DNA of 64,000 bases from Silene latifolia (GCF_048544455.1 NC_133531.1:62906099-62970098); one strand, 5' to 3'. Counted from the first letter of the stretch, positions 22,330 through 35,815 are shown. The notes: generated from the sequence alone by a model not told the origin. Translations and numbers: made by a program.

Positions 22330-24462
22330 TTGTTGTTTAGCGATTTAAAATCGTGATCTACACTTTGAAAAAGAAAGGAAAAACAAAACGAAATAAGCAA
22401 CTCATCGAGGTGATTTAAGTCTATTTTAAAATTCATTTTAAACATGTAGACTCTCGCACTTGCATAATTGATCTCCCTCAAGAATGATACAAGTGATCCC
22501 AAGACTCAATTTCTGTAAATTGATAAGCCAACTGTTTAGCTAATTCTTCCGGAAGAACTCTTGGTCGATAGATTTCTGTAAATCCTATCTATAGTCCACC
22601 ATGATCACAGGATCGTACGAGTGACCATAGTGTTGAGATAAAATAGGTCAATCGGTTCCAACTTACCTGACGTAGAAGGGGTCATAGTATGCCTACCGAC
22701 GAAGAAGGGACTCATTGGAGTTTGACCTATAAAGACCATTCTCAATTTTGGTTTATACGAGGAAGATCCCATCAACTTAATTATAATTCATTTTAAGTGA
22801 ACGAATAACTAGCGTCTGCGTGAATGAATCAATTTAGGTGATGGCTTAAAAACATGTGACATGAGAATGTCAATGAAAACTAACTCGTGACCTCTATATG
22901 TGTCAGTTTTCATGCAATAATTAGGTGGTTTGGTATTTAGGCGGAATATGATGCATGTTATCGTTACGAAAAATAAATAAATGAATGCGATACGTAAATA
23001 AAAATTCCTAGTGTGGCCTATCCTAGTAAAACAAAACATAAAACAACTTTGGAATCCACCGTTGGACCCGAGAAGCTTGTCTTGATGTTCCATCTTGATC
23101 CATGTAGCGGGAGTGAGCATCCGGTCTCCAACTTTAGTCTTCTCAAAAATTACAATTTAAAATTTACAAATATAAACCTATTTACATTCTAAATAAAAAC
23201 TGTAATTAAAAGAAATAAAATGGAGATACGAGATCTCAAAATACAACCAAGACCGTGTTCCATCATTACGGTAACACGTTCTACTAAGGCCACACTAAGT
23301 TACAACCGTTTGCAAAATAATTAAATACGTAATAAAAGGCATTCAAAACATTCAAAATAAACGATAAATAAAATGCATCAACTAAATTAAATTTATTCGT
23401 GACATAATTCCGTAATTATGTTAAATTTTTTATCCAAACCACCAAAGATAATTAAAATTACATGACAAAACCGCTTTAGTCAAGTTAATTTTAATCCGAG
23501 ATAATCCGTTACAATAAATCGTTTTAAAGTAACTTTATATTACGTGGGTGAACCGTTTCACTAATCAAGCGAGAGCATAAAAAAAACGCTTTATGCAATA
23601 AAAGGGCCGAAAAAAAAAAACAGAAAAAAATTTTTTTTTTTTTTCTTTTACTGTACTGCTGATCGTGAACAGTGACAGTGCCCAAAAAAAAAATTTTTTT
23701 TTTTTAAATGCTTTAAGATACCGAGAGCATCAAAAAAAAAAACGGCTCAAAATTGTGAGCAGCTAAAGATCAAAACAAAACGGTTTGATTAAACATAATT
23801 GCAATTTATTCTAATCCGGATTAAAACAAAATTACAATTGACATGTTCTTCACATATTGTTGTTGTAATTATCGTTTAAAACAACAATTCGCAAAGAACG
23901 AGTTGAAAAACAAAACATGAAATCGTCACAAAACAACCGTGTAAACTGGACACGATTCCCAATGCACAAAACAGGCCGTGACATATAGAAATGTCGAGAC
24001 CAATATGCCACACGGTTTTATCAAAATTTTATACAAACAATTATCGATTTGATCAAAACCAATTGCGATATCACCTAATCCGTATAGAAATGAAATAGCA
24101 ATTGATAGATCTTTAACACATTATTTTGAATATCGTTTACAAAATAATATGCAAAGATAAAATCGATAACAATAATGAAACATGGCACGAAAAACAGAAC
24201 AGCCGTGCAAAAAAAATTGAAAAACTGAGAAGAAAAAAATTCCAGCCGAGTGGAATTTGCTTCAAAAAAAATTATCGATCCATGTATACAAGACACGGAT
24301 CCCAAGGCAAAAAACCAACACAAAAAACGCAGCAAAAAAAAATTTTTGCCGAGCCAAAAACAGTTTGTGCCGAGACAAAATATTAACCAAAATTCATCGT
24401 TTCAACAATCGTTTGATGAAAAACACATATAAAAATTTACGTGGCCTCGCTCTGATACCACT
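22330..24462 (-). promoter_or_regulatory. Copia-2 leader and primer-binding site (24449-24460)
   Basis: Minus TGGTATCAGAGC (24460-24449), two bases inside the right LTR, complements initiator tRNA-Met. The ~2.1 kb leader to gag is unusually long and A+T-rich. It contains two similar A-run plus T-run blocks at about 23608-23644 and 23684-23705, which could fold, and repeated AAAAAAAA runs to 24340. No ORF in it resembles a protein I know. Confidence 0.75.
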
Positions 24463-25451
24463 TGTGGGTTAATATCCGTATACTACCCTTCGAATTAAGG
24501 ATTATAACGTAAAACTTACATGTAGTTTATAGTCATAAAACGAAAAACAAGATGAAAACGATAAAGATATAGAAATAACCTTCGGTCCTAGTGCAAAAGG
24601 CAATGAGAGATCAAGCTAGATCTCCTCCTAATCGTTGCACCCAAGATATCCGAGTAATGCCCTTGTGCTAGAGATAATCCCCTAATTGCCTTGCAATATC
24701 GAGGGGATTATTTTGTGAGTTTGTGTAGGATGAGAGATCCGGAATTTGGGAGGCACAATTCCCAAAAACCCTAATTTTTGATTAGCAAATGAATTAGGTT
24801 AGACAAGAGGAGAGAACTCCCCTTTTGTCTTGTGATTCTCGGCCAAACCGAGTGAGAGGAGGGAAATGGGCTTTTCATTTCCTCTTCTCTTAAACTCGTG
24901 GTCCGGTCCATAGCTTACTAAGTGTATACGACGCGGTTTCATTATAAACTGTTATCGGTTATCGGAAATTAAGGCATCAACTAATAATACGGGTCAGTTG
25001 AATTCTTAATACATGTCCGACAAAACAGTATTGTATAATTATATTCAATACACATTTAATTAAATATAAAACGCTTATATTTAAATTTACGAATTAACTG
25101 GTTAATTCGCCTTTGGCCCATGATATTTAATCCGTATTAAATATAACATCTCAACATCACATTTTGACTAATTATTAGTCAAATAACTCAGACTAACTGG
25201 TTAGTCAAATTTGGCATCTACATGACTGTATTTTCATACCGTCACATCACTCAAGACGTATCCTATAGGTGTGACTTTTAGGGACCAGTTGATCACCGCC
25301 ATCTGTATGACAATAACGTCAAACTTATCTAGCAAGCCAACCGTTATTGATAAACGTGGATCAACTGATAATAATACCAAAAGTATGCCCTTTGATCCTT
25401 TTAGAGGTTTATAAGTCCTTGCACTAACTGTTAAGGACACCAACCCCAACA
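24463..25451 (-). repeat. Copia-2 5' LTR
   Basis: 989 bp, starts TGTGGGTTAATATCC beside the primer site and ends CCAACCCCAACA before the ATACT duplication at 25452-25456. Pairs with 16457-17445. Confidence 0.95.
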
Positions 25452-27094
25452 ATACTCGAGGTGGCAGTGAGGAGTGGAGTAGGATGGTAGAAAATGGTTT
25501 CAAGCCTGCTCTGGGGTTAATGTTTGTAAAGCTGGAGGAGGCAATAGAGTTTTACAATTTATATGTTGTGGCTTGTGGTTTCATACCAAGAAAGTACACA
25601 CAAACAAGATTCTGTGATGGTCTGATAGACAAAAAATCAATGGTCTGCAACAGACATGGATTCAAAGAGGATCGCAAAAAAACTCAAACCTGCTGTTGAA
25701 TTTGAAAACACAGAAGAGAAAAAGAAGGGGAAAATATCTGTAGAGCCAAAGAAAACAAAAATAACAAGATTTGGTTGCAAGGCAAAAATACGGTTTTATG
25801 CTGTATTCAATGACCTTAAGGAGCTAATAGGGTATGCCATTATACGTTTTATGAAGGTCATAATCACAGACTTTGCTCACTCAAAGAAAGGGAATTCCAG
25901 AAAAATTTAAGAACACTTAACCTTTACATTAAGCAGACAATTGTTAACAATTGTAAACTCAACATTGGGGCTACCAAGACATTTAGAATTCTTGCGGAAC
26001 AATCAAATGGGTATGCAAACATTGGTGCATCTCTAACAGAATTCAAGAACTTCAAAAGAAATATTAAATGTTACATAGGTGACAAGGATGCTAACATGAT
26101 TCTCGATTATTTAAAGGCGCTTTCTGAATCACAAGATGGCTTTTACTATGCTTATCAAGTTGATGAGGATAACTGTTTGGCTAGAATCTTTTGGGCAGAT
26201 GCACAAGCAAGAATGAATTATTCCTTGTTTGAGGACACCATCACCTTTGATCCTACTTACGGTACTAACAAGTACCACATGGCCTTCACCCCATTCACTG
26301 GTGTTGACAACCACAAAAAATCGGTGACTTTTGCTGCTGCACTTGTCGATCATGAGAATGATGGGTCATTCATTTGGGTGTTTAAGAAGTTCCTTGATTG
26401 TATGGGCAACAAGGAACCTCAGTGCATTCTTACTGATCAAGATCCGGCAATTAAACTCGGGGTGCGTTCTGTATTCAAGAAAGCAACACATCGCTACTGT
26501 ATGTGGCATATAATGAAAAAACTTACCGATAAATTTGAGCCACAGATTTGTAACGAGACTGACTTTGTTGAGCGAATATGTGCAGTTGTTTGGGATACTG
26601 ACTTGGAACCCATTGAGTTTGAAGAAAAATGGTCTCAAGTGATTAATGACTTTGAGTTGAATGATAATACTTGGTTGACATACATGTATGGCAAAAGGCA
26701 CAAATGGATACCTGCTTACTTTAGGGATTTGCCTTTAGGCTGCCTTTTGAAAACTACACAAAGATCAGAGAGTCAAAACAGTTATTTCAAAAGATTTGAG
26801 AGCATAGATGGCACACTTGTAGAATTTTGATTGCGTTTTCAGAGTGCAATGGAACAGCAATGCTATAATCAGAGATTTCTTGATGCTGCAAGTGACAGCA
26901 CGTTGCCACAGGTTTCTTCTAAGACAATGATTGAGAAACATGCCTCTAAAATCTACACACATACTGTTTTCTATGAGTTCCAAGAGCAAGTGCAAATGGC
27001 TCCTTGTTCGTGTGCCGTTAGGGGATTTTCTGAGCAAGGAAACATGCACATTATAAGTGTTGAAGATGCCTACAGGAAGCATAGAATATTTCAG
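25452..27094 (+). pseudogene. FAR1-like MULE transposase, main exon
   Basis: It continues the frame of 16356-16456. First a FAR1 DNA-binding region: EEAIEFYNLYVVACGFIPRK, FGCKAKIRF and an EGHNHRL-like end (25520-25880), with frameshifts near 25690 and 25850. Then the MULE transposase domain (26096-26827): FDPTYGTNKYHMAFTPFTGV (first catalytic Asp), QCILTDQDPAIK (second Asp), HRYCMWHIMKKL (C-x2-H) and QRSESQNSYFKRF (candidate catalytic Glu). A TGA at 26828-26830 splits it from KTMIEKHASKIYTHTVFYEF, after which the exon ends at TTTCAG/GT (27094). The family includes FAR1/FHY3, domesticated transposases of light signalling, but the TIRs and captured genes mark this as a transposon copy. Confidence 0.9.
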
Positions 27095-27295
27095 GTTATT
27101 CAATTTTATAAACATAGTTGTCTTTTTACTTTAACATACAATAATTGTGATAAAAGAATACAATAACTGTGTTTTAACATTAAAAAAACTGATGGACTTC
27201 TACCTTGGTGTTCATTGCTAGTCTGCATAAAATAATTCATGTTGAACTATATAATAACTATGTTTGCCTTTTGAAATAACTACACTGTAATGCAG
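27095..27295 (+). other. Transposase intron
   Basis: GT at 27095 and TGCAG at 27291-27295. Removing it keeps the frame from ...HRIFQ into VAHNNESKETTCTCKMFERK. The intron is A+T-rich and contains ACAATAATTG, ACAATAACTG and AATAACTA words like those in the other MULE non-coding parts. Confidence 0.75.
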
Positions 27296-27363
27296 GTTGC
27301 TCACAATAACGAATCAAAGGAAACAACATGTACGTGCAAGATGTTTGAGAGGAAAGGAATCCT
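27296..27363 (+). pseudogene. FAR1-like transposase, start of the SWIM exon (split by the LINE)
   Basis: It encodes VAHNNESKETTCTCKMFERK then GIL, the first half of the SWIM zinc finger (C-x-C-xn-C-x-H). The LINE insertion falls just before the Cys codon of the CKH motif; that motif resumes at 40677. Bases 27351-27363 are the left copy of the LINE target duplication. Confidence 0.85.
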
Positions 27364-27459
27364 GTTTTTTTTTTGATGAAATGTAAGAATTCCATTAAGC
27401 TCAAACAAGGCTATTACAACCTACCTTTTAACATAAAACAATTTATGAGAATAAGAGTT

Positions 27460-30400
27460 CTACTTACACAAATCAGTATTAGACAACCACATCCTATCCC
27501 TACCCAGAATGGAGTTGCTAAATACATTAATCCTCAACATAACAAGCTGGTAAACATGTTTACAAACAAAATCAGGGTGTCCAAGGATCTGCTCACATCT
27601 TACTCTATTCCTTTGCTTCCATATGAAGTAGTAACAGGCCATAAAAGAGCAAATGAGAATACCCCTCTTAACCTGTGACCACGCTTGCTGCCAAATCCAT
27701 TGCAAAATATCTCCAGTAGGCAAAGATACCTTACAACGTTGTGCCATCCCCATAAGGATACGCTTGCTGTAGACACACTCCTCAAACAGGTGCTGATGAG
27801 ACTTAGAAGCACTGCCACAGAGCAAACACAAGTCATCCTGACAGATACCCAGAGCAAACAATTTCTCTTTAACCTGCATTGCCTTCCTTACCAACAGCCA
27901 GCCCAAGAATCTGTGCTTAGGCACAGTCCAGTGATGCCATATATACTGATGCCAAGTCACAACCTAAGAACGAGGTCTTAAGAGATCATACCCACTACTG
28001 ATAGTATAACCCCTAGTATCAAGAGACCAAGAACCATGAGAATAGCCAGAGATAAGTTTGTCTTTAACACGACAAACATTTTTCCAACCCCAGCTAACAT
28101 CTCCCCTGGGAGTATAATCATGGCAATTCTCATGTTTTAAATACACCTGATTAATCCACTTCACCCATAGCTTATCAGGGCTGCAATACACCCACCAGAC
28201 TAACTTTCCAACTGCAGCAACATTCCAAATTAAGTTATTCTTGACTCCTAACCCACCTTCTTCTCTTGGAGAGCACACATTATCCCAACTAACTACGGGA
28301 ACTCTCATAAAATCCACTTTGCCATCCCACAAAAAATTCTTACAGAGAGCATTAATCCTCCTCAGAATTCCTTTAGGTATGATAAAGATGCTCATCCAGT
28401 AGTTATACAAAGTTGTGTGAACTGAATTGACCAATACAAGCCTTCCAGCATAGGATAAATGTCTTGTGCCAAACTTTGTAATTTTCTCAATCACCTTTTC
28501 AACTAAAACCTGACCTTTAGCTTTGTTCATTCTACCTGCAGTAATAGGAACACCCAAGTATTTAAAAGGGAGTTCACCTTCATGGAACCCAGAGACAAGT
28601 AGAATTTCCTCTTTCACCCAAGCTAGAACCCCTCTGAAATAAGCACTAGTTTTAGGAGGGCTCATTTGCAGACCTGAAGCTTTAGAAAAGGTGGCAAAAG
28701 CTCTTAAAAGAATCATGATTGAACCCACATCCCCTTTACTAAACATGAGCAAATCATCAGCAAACATCAAATGTGTTAATTTAAGCTTACCACACATAGG
28801 GTGAAACTTGAAAGGCATATTGGCAGACACAAAAGCTAAAACCCTACTAAGATACTCCATAGCAACAGTGAAGAGTAAAGGAGACAAGGGATCCCCTTGC
28901 CTAAGACCATTTTTCCCCTTAAAGAAGCCAAAGATACCACCATTAAGTACTAAGGAGTAACTAGCACTTTTCACACACTCCATCAGAAGATCAATAAACT
29001 GAGCAGGAAAATTTAAAGCACCCAACATTTGTTCCAAAAACTCCCAACTGACAGAGTCATATGCTTTCTTTAGGTCCACCTTCAAAAGGAATCTAGGAGA
29101 GATAGCTTTTCTATTATAAAGTCTTACTATATCCTGACAGATCAAAATGTTTTCCACAATGCTCCTCCCCTTGACAAAGCCTCCTTGATTGTCACTAATA
29201 ATATCAGGCTAAACCTCAGAGAGTCTGTTACATAACAACTTAGCAATGCACTTATACAACACATTGCAGCAAGAAATGGGCCTGAATTGGGTCACATTCT
29301 GAGGTAAAGCACATTTAGGAACCGGAGTAATGAGAGTGTGGTTCAGCTGCTTTAACAACTTTCCTGAATGGAAAAAATCCTGAATTGCAGAGCACACTGA
29401 ATCCCCCACCACTTCCCAGGAATCTTTAAAGAAGGCACTCGAGTAGCCATCAGGGCCTGCAGCCTTGTGACTTGGAATGGAGAACATAACCTGCTTAATC
29501 TCTTCCTTAGACACTGGAGCAAGGAGGACTGTATGATGAGAACTAGTGCATCCCTTCCCCAGTTGGACAACAGAAGAGCTTATATTCAAAACAGGTTCAA
29601 CAGTACCAAGGAGCTGTTCATAAAACTCCAGGAAAGCCCCCTGGATAGACTTAGGATCATCACAGCATTTGCCCTTAAGATTCTCAATTCTAATAACCTT
29701 ATTCCTGGATTGCTTGCCTTTAATGATATTGTGGAAATATTTGGTGTTATTATCCCCCATATCCACCCAGATAGCCTTAGATTTTTGAAGTAAGAATTCA
29801 GCACAAGCCTTCTCCAGGAACTTAAAACTATCAAGAGCCTCTCTTTCTTGATTCAGAAGCACATGATTTAAAGGATCATCTCTGAGCTTTTGCTGAATAA
29901 AATCCAAATTCATAGAAGCCCTAGCTTTGTTGTTAACCACATCATCAAAATTCTCTTTGTTTAATTGCTTCAAAGGCCATTTAAGAGCTTTTAATTTCTT
30001 GACAACCTGAAACATAGGAGTACCAGGGATAGTCTGGTTCCAGACCTGATGAACACAATCTTTAAACTCCACAGCCTGACTCCACATATTATAGTATTTA
30101 AAAGCCCTCTTAGGTTTCTCCAAATCATTCTGAACTTGAACAACACAAGGAGTGTGATCAAAGACCCCCTCAGAATAGAAATGAGCATAAGCAAGAGGAT
30201 TGTCTTTTAGCCACTCATCATTGACCAATAATCTATCAAGTCTACTGAAAACCCTTGAGGCAGGCTCCTGTTTGTTATTCCAAGTGAAAAACGACCCAAT
30301 TGCAGAACAATCAGTCACTCCACACTCATTAACACACTGCTGAAAATCATCCATTTCCTCAAAAGTAGAATTACCACCCAACCTTTCAAAAGGGACCAAC

Positions 30401-30858
30401 ACAGTATTGAAGTCTCCACAAATAACCCAAGGACCCTTAAATTTGCTATTGAAAGCTATAAGTTTTGCCCAGAGATCTTTCCTCTCAGTGACATCATTAA
30501 AAGCATATATCATGGTGACATAGAACTTATAGCTAGTACTCAGATCCCTTACCTCCATGTGAATAAACTGAGCTCCATAGTCTAGGAAATTAACATAGTA
30601 CATAGAGGGGTTCCAAAGTACCCAAATACGGCCTCCCTTATGATAGGCAGTATTAGTGGAAAGACACCAGTTTGTACAGATATTAGCTCTGATACTATTT
30701 AGAGACAAAGGTTTGACCTTTGTCTCAAGGAGACCAAATAATCCAACCTGATGTTGATGGAGAAACCATTTAATCGTATTTTGCTTGGTTGGACTATTCA
30801 ATCCCCTAATGTTCCAAAATCCAAAATTATGCATTACCCCCAAGAGTAGGTAACACAC
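27460..30858 (-). pseudogene. LINE ORF2: endonuclease and reverse transcriptase
   Basis: Three open pieces joined by single in-frame stops. 30858-29209: apurinic-type endonuclease (FWNIRGLNSPTKQNTIKWF; GLLETKVK with the metal-binding Glu; VICGDFNTVL; YSEGVFDHTPCVV with the Asp-His pair) and the RT start (AAGPDGYSSAFFKDSWEVVG). 29157-27964: RT core with KVDLKKAYDSVSWEFLEQML, NGLRQGDPLSPLLF and active site MFADDLLMFSKGD. 27960-27460: zinc-finger tail FLGWLLVRKAMQ, CLLCGSASKSHQHLFEECVY. Stops lie at 29206-29208 and 27961-27963. The real start is likely the Met at 30834, since ORF1 ends at 30827. ORF2 would perform target-primed reverse transcription. Confidence 0.92.
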
Positions 30859-31132
30859 TACCAGTTACACCAATGCCAGCTTTAGGAGTCATATAATTAA
30901 GATATTCCAAGAGATTAGAATTACCCAATTTACCAGAACTCTGACCATGATCTAACAACTCCTGTCTACTAAGTCTTATAATCTTCTTTGCAGGGGTATT
31001 CACCATGTGGTATTTTCCATTCCTAGACCAAAACACCTGAAACTGGTTTGGTTTCTCCACTGGGGTGGTATGAACAACACCAGAGAGACTATCCTTTGGC
31101 TCCTCTTGTTCAGGTACAGCAGGCTGGGCAGC
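30827..31132 (-). pseudogene. LINE ORF1, C-terminal part (beyond the Gypsy-2 insertion)
   Basis: It continues ORF1 in the same frame when Gypsy-2 and one GCAGC are removed. It encodes a Pro/Glu-rich linker then NQFQVFWSRNGKYHMVNTPA and ends ...GSVLPTLGGNA with a stop at 30827-30829. It overlaps the apparent start of ORF2 by a few codons, a normal plant LINE arrangement. Confidence 0.8.
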
Positions 31133-32646
31133 TGATACCCGTCGTTGTGAGTACCAAAAATAAGATTTATAATTTCCTATTAAGACTAACCTAGGCTAGT
31201 GGTAACAGGGTCGAACCACAAGGAGGCAGACGTAATTTTTAGCTGTCTAATAAAAGTCTAAGGTAACAATTGTGGGGGTTGAATTGGATTAGTCTATAAC
31301 TAAGAGTAAATAAAGACAATAAATTAAAAAGACGGATCAAACAGATAAAGAAGGGGTACTAGGATGATCGGTTTGTTATAGCTTCAGCGGCAGCATACTA
31401 AACAGGTCTAAATCAAAACACATGAGGCGGGAAATAAAGAGGTCCTCTCGGTCCACTCTTAACAAATAGCATCTTTCGATCTCGCTATAGGTCCCTAATA
31501 TCACTAATACTAACTTTCGTCCTGAAAAGTGATTTACGGTCTAAACTTTACCTATCTTTCGATCTCAGTTTAGTTTAGTCAATTTAATTGATGATCTAAC
31601 AACTGTCCCTATCTCTCGATCTAATGGGTCAGTCATATCCTAAACATCCAACTAATCGTGTGCACTCGATTCGTCGAATAAAGAATTAAAACAATTAAAA
31701 CGAAAATAAAAAAAACCTCACGTGGTCAGTCGATCGACCGGGTAGGGTGGTCGATCGACCAACACGCGAGTCAGGCCGTGTTCTTTATAATGCCGCCTAC
31801 GCTATAATTCCCCTACATCCTAGCACAATTGATTTAGCTACTCATGTTGATGGGTATAACAACAATAAAACTAATGAAATAAACAAAAGAATTCATACTT
31901 GAAACGATAAAATAAACAATTGACATAAACGATGATAAAGGTTTCGGGAGACTAACTAACAATTCTATACTATAGGCAATAAAGTAATGAAACTGAAAAT
32001 AGGGCAGGAAGAATACCGAAATTGCAGAGGAACGATTGAGAAACGAAAATTCCGATGCTAAACAATATTCCAAACCCTGATTATCAAACTAAATGTTACT
32101 GTATAAAAACTTGATTAAAAACTGAAATAAAACTGAATGATGTATCTGATGTTCTAGGTTACGTTATATAGCAAACATACGTAACACTTATTATCAAAAC
32201 CTAAACATAGTGGGCTTCAAGTTCCTTGATCTTTTAATTCTCGTCTGGAATAGCAGATTGGTCGATCGACTGCAAGGACTGGTCGACCGACTGAATAGCA
32301 ATGAGCAGTAGCTTCTGAAGACCGATGGTTGGTCGATCGACTGATGATAATGGTCGATCGAATGCTCGAGCTGCTACTTGACTTCTACAATTTCGTGGAT
32401 TTGTCTTTCGGGCCTTGAATTGCGCACCAAGCTCGTTCCTCGGGTGAATACTTCACGTCAAATGCAATGCAGGATACTCGGGGACGGATTTAGCTCGATT
32501 TCCGCTGGATTCTTCACATTTCTGCAATAATGTATAAAAATACGGAAGTAGACGAAAACAGGGAGAAATGTAGCATAAACTACATGAATGAGCTCTGAAA
32601 TGCGTGTAAAATGGGATATAGAACATCATATAAAAGACACGCATCA
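31133..32646 (-). repeat. Gypsy-2 3' LTR
   Basis: Starts TGATACCCGTCG, ends ACACGCATCA. Carries five TCGATCGA copies and one TCGACCGA variant (31728-31760 and 32270-32370). Followed at 32647 by a pyrimidine-rich strand (AACTTCCCCAAACC), the complement of the purine tract. Confidence 0.95.
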
Positions 32647-34867
32647 AACTTCCCCAAACCAAACCCTTGCTTGTCCCCAAGCAAGAACTAGACTCGATCT
32701 AATGACCTAATGGAACGAGTTCAATCTCAGAGCGAAATGCAACATGTGAAACCTAAACTAATTTAATGCACAACCAACAATCAATTAGCAAATGAATCAT
32801 GCAAACGAGTTATGAAGTCGTTAGATACTGCTGAACTGTCAACTGTAGAGACTTTATCAAATCGGACTCTCACGGGTCGCTCGTATCACTCAATAAGCAC
32901 AGGTGAAAAATGTAAGATAGAAAGAAGAAAATATGTAATGACTCTCACCTAACTACGACCTATAAGAACATGCCTGCAGTCTAATATGAAAGTAATCTCT
33001 ACGACCGTACATACGCATTCCAACCAAACAAATGACCATGACACATGCCGAGGTATATATGGGATACGTGAGGTATGGGTAAGAAGAGGCAAATCATTTA
33101 TGGAAAAGTGGAGGTACAGATGATCAAGCTAGTACCAAAACGGAACCACACGGCAACATCCTTCTTCTTGCTCAAAACAGATGAAACGGTGCTATAGCAA
33201 GCACAAATCTCACAATCTCCAGGTATAAAGGTAATCAACTAACTCCCCATAAAATATGAATAATACATGGGAGCAAAAATCGCCAAAAGATAAAGGCTTG
33301 AATTATGCGAATTTGATTCCTTTTCTTTCCCTCGAACCTCAGTCGATCGACCAAAAAGGGCAGTCGATCGACTGCACGAACAGTACAAAACTCTTTTTTT
33401 TTTCTTTCTTTTCGAATCATTTTTTCATCTTTTTTTTTTCTATTTCTTTCTTTCCTCCTTTTCGTCTTTCCAACAATATCTCAAACATGAGCATATGCTA
33501 CCAAAAACTAAGTAACAATCCCAAGAACACAGACTACCAGCTTGACAAGGGCAGGCTAAATGTAGGATGTAGTAATGGGACAAAAAGGCTATTTTTGGCA
33601 GTGTAGGGTTCATGGGCAAAACGAATAAGGGGAAACCTCTACCACATGTGTCAACTAACCACAGACCGAATGCGTACATGTATTAAGCAGATTAAGTTCA
33701 TATTTGTGCACATTTATGTGACATGCCTCATAAGGAGTAACTACTCACATTCCTAAATAAACTGGTCATAGATGTCACCAGTTATAAGCTCTAAACCTCA
33801 GAAAATGATGTAGCTTGCCAATTTTCTAAGTCAAGTCTCAAGTCCAGCAAATAATTAACGAAAACTCGTAGATATGCACTTATACGATTCTACTAATAAC
33901 ATGTCAATTAGCAAGGCTTGGGCATAAACAAATGCAAATGCAAATGCAATGTCATCATGGAAATACTACCGTTCCGACTCAACCTAAATGCTAAAATAAA
34001 TGTGCATTTTATGGAAATTTTTGAAATTTTTCAATTTTTTTGAATTTCGGCATTATAAAAAATGAAATGAACAATGCAAAACAGAATATAAACGTGAATG
34101 CAAGCAAATGATATGCGACACAAAAACCCTTCCCCAAACCAACTTGCACAATGTCCCCATTGTGCAAAATCATGTAATGAAGAAAAGAGAAATGGGAATT
34201 TGCAAGAAAATGAAATAAAAAAGACATGAAGTGGAAATCAGGAACTCACAAGACTTTAAGCGCAGCAAAGGAAACCTCCCCAAACCAGCGTGAGCTAGGA
34301 GGTTTCAGAGAGTTGATGCTACTAAAAGGTACCTGAAAGACAAATAAAACCCACGCATAAAATCGAGAAGACAATTTTGAAGCGGTAAACTATGTGCACA
34401 AATGAGAAAATTAGAAGAAATAAATAATTTGACGGAAAGTAAAGTGGAGTAGAAAACTCCCTTAAGTCCGCATATCGACCAAACACAGCAGGGGAGAGGT
34501 CATTAACAGGTACAGCAGCGTCCCTGGTTGATCGACCAGATGGGGCAGTCGATCGACCAATGTGTCAGGAACAGTAGCTCCTGGAAAGTGCAACTCAGTC
34601 GATCGACCAATGTAGCCAGTCGATCGACTGAAAATACTGTTGTATTTCTTATTTCTTCGTATTTGCTCAATTACTTGAGCTAATGAGGTCTAAAAACCTG
34701 CAAGTGCACAATAATACGCGCCCAAAATTGCGCAAGACCCAGAATAAAGTCTCAAACGTATAAAATCCTAAGCAAGTAGAATAAAATGCGAAGTTTCGCG
34801 CACACCAAAGCAATAAAAAGTGTCTAACAAAAGCAAATAAAAAGAAGTTTATAAAGAGCTCGATCAA
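32647..34867 (-). other. Gypsy-2 non-coding region in place of pol
   Basis: 2.2 kb without a recognisable gene. It contains purine-tract-like sites: the terminal one (32647-32660) plus TTCCCCAAACCA at about 34130-34142 and CTCCCCAAACCA at 34276-34287. Also seen: a CTTGGGGACAAGCAAGG-type palindrome next to the LTR (32670-32685), a T-rich tract (33393-33445), a GCAAATGCAAAT repeat (33932-33950) and TCGATCGA copies at 33344-33377 and 34521-34630. Short ORFs here look random. Confidence 0.7.
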
Positions 34868-35815
34868 CTAATAGTTGATCAAGAATGGCCACGGTATGGC
34901 CCACTTCGTCGGCTTCTGGCTACTAGAGGTAGCCTCAACGGTGCTTATTTGATCAGCTGCACCATCCTTAGCTTCCACGTCCACTGAACTCAATGGGTCA
35001 ACACTCTCATCATCTCCCCATTCGATGATCTCTTCGGGCTTGTCAGAATCCAAATCAGACTCTCTGGCTTTGATCGGCTCGTCATCAACTTCCTCATCAA
35101 TTCCATAGCTCAGGCAACCAAGACCTCCTCTTTGAATGATCGGCTTCTTTACAGTTGAAGCAACTTGCAGCACTTCCTTCCCCAAACCAGCTCCTGCAAC
35201 ATCTAAAACAACAGATTCTTCCTCCTTTTTGCTCCCAGTCTGGGGCGGAGGTGTCAACACAGAAGTAGTGATAGAGACAGGCAATTCAGGAAGCACAAAG
35301 CACGATTTCTTTTCAGAAACCGTATTACAAGTCACAGGCCACATGGGGTCCTTTTTCTTAGCAGGTTGGGCAAAAACAATGGAGTGCTTTCCCACTTTGA
35401 CAGTCAAGGTTCCTAGACCGACATCTATGACTGCACCAGCAGTGTGCAGAAATGGCCTACCCAAAATAATGGGAATATGGGCATCCTCAGGCATATCAAG
35501 GACCACAAAGTCTACAGGGAAGAAAAACTTCCCTATTTGGACAGGGATGTCCTCTAAGACTCCTACGGGTTGGACTGCAGAGCGATCGGCCATCTGGACG
35601 GTCATGTCGGTCACTGCAAACCTAGTCAGTTTAAGCTTCCTAGCTAGACTCAAAGGCATGACGCTTATACTAGCTCCTAAGTCACATAATGCCTTCTCAA
35701 TAGAGAAGGTACCTATATTGCAAGGAACAAAAAAGCTACCCGGGTCCTCTAGCTTATGGGGTGCAGTGTGAGACAGATAAGAGCATGACTCTTTGGTTAG
35801 TGCGACAGTATGCAC
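34868..35815 (-). pseudogene. Gypsy-2 aspartic protease
   Basis: 315 open codons. KALCDLGASISVMPLSLARK has the active-site Asp (DLGAS); MADRSAVQPVGVLEDIPVQI, PEDAHIPIILGRPFL and AGAVIDVGLGTLTVKVGK complete the retropepsin fold. A Lys/Glu/Asp-rich C-terminal tail of ~140 residues ends KWAIPWPFLINY. The Met at 35815 is not the real start: the preceding gag frame ends at 35797 and a one-base shift joins them. The protease itself is unbroken, while RT does not follow. Confidence 0.88.

Larger units (their letters stand above)
16457..25451 (-). mobile_element. Copia-2: complete Ty1/Copia retrotransposon
   Basis: LTRs of 989 bp at both ends (16457-17445 and 24463-25451), starting TGTGGGTTAATATCC and ending CCAACCCCAACA. 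The 5-bp duplication ATACT is exact (16452-16456 and 25452-25456). The initiator-tRNA-Met primer site is at 24449-24460 and the purine tract abuts 17445. Minus-strand order gag, protease, integrase, RT, RNase H. The LTRs are nearly identical; I noticed only a handful of differences, mostly around 25097-25112. The insertion is therefore recent, but the coding region has stops and frameshifts. It interrupts the MULE transposase gene. Confidence 0.95.

Noticed and set aside
31834..32073. 80-codon hydrophobic ORF found in both Gypsy-2 LTRs (also 38765-39004)
   Set aside because: It appears twice only because the LTR is duplicated; no conserved motif or start context.
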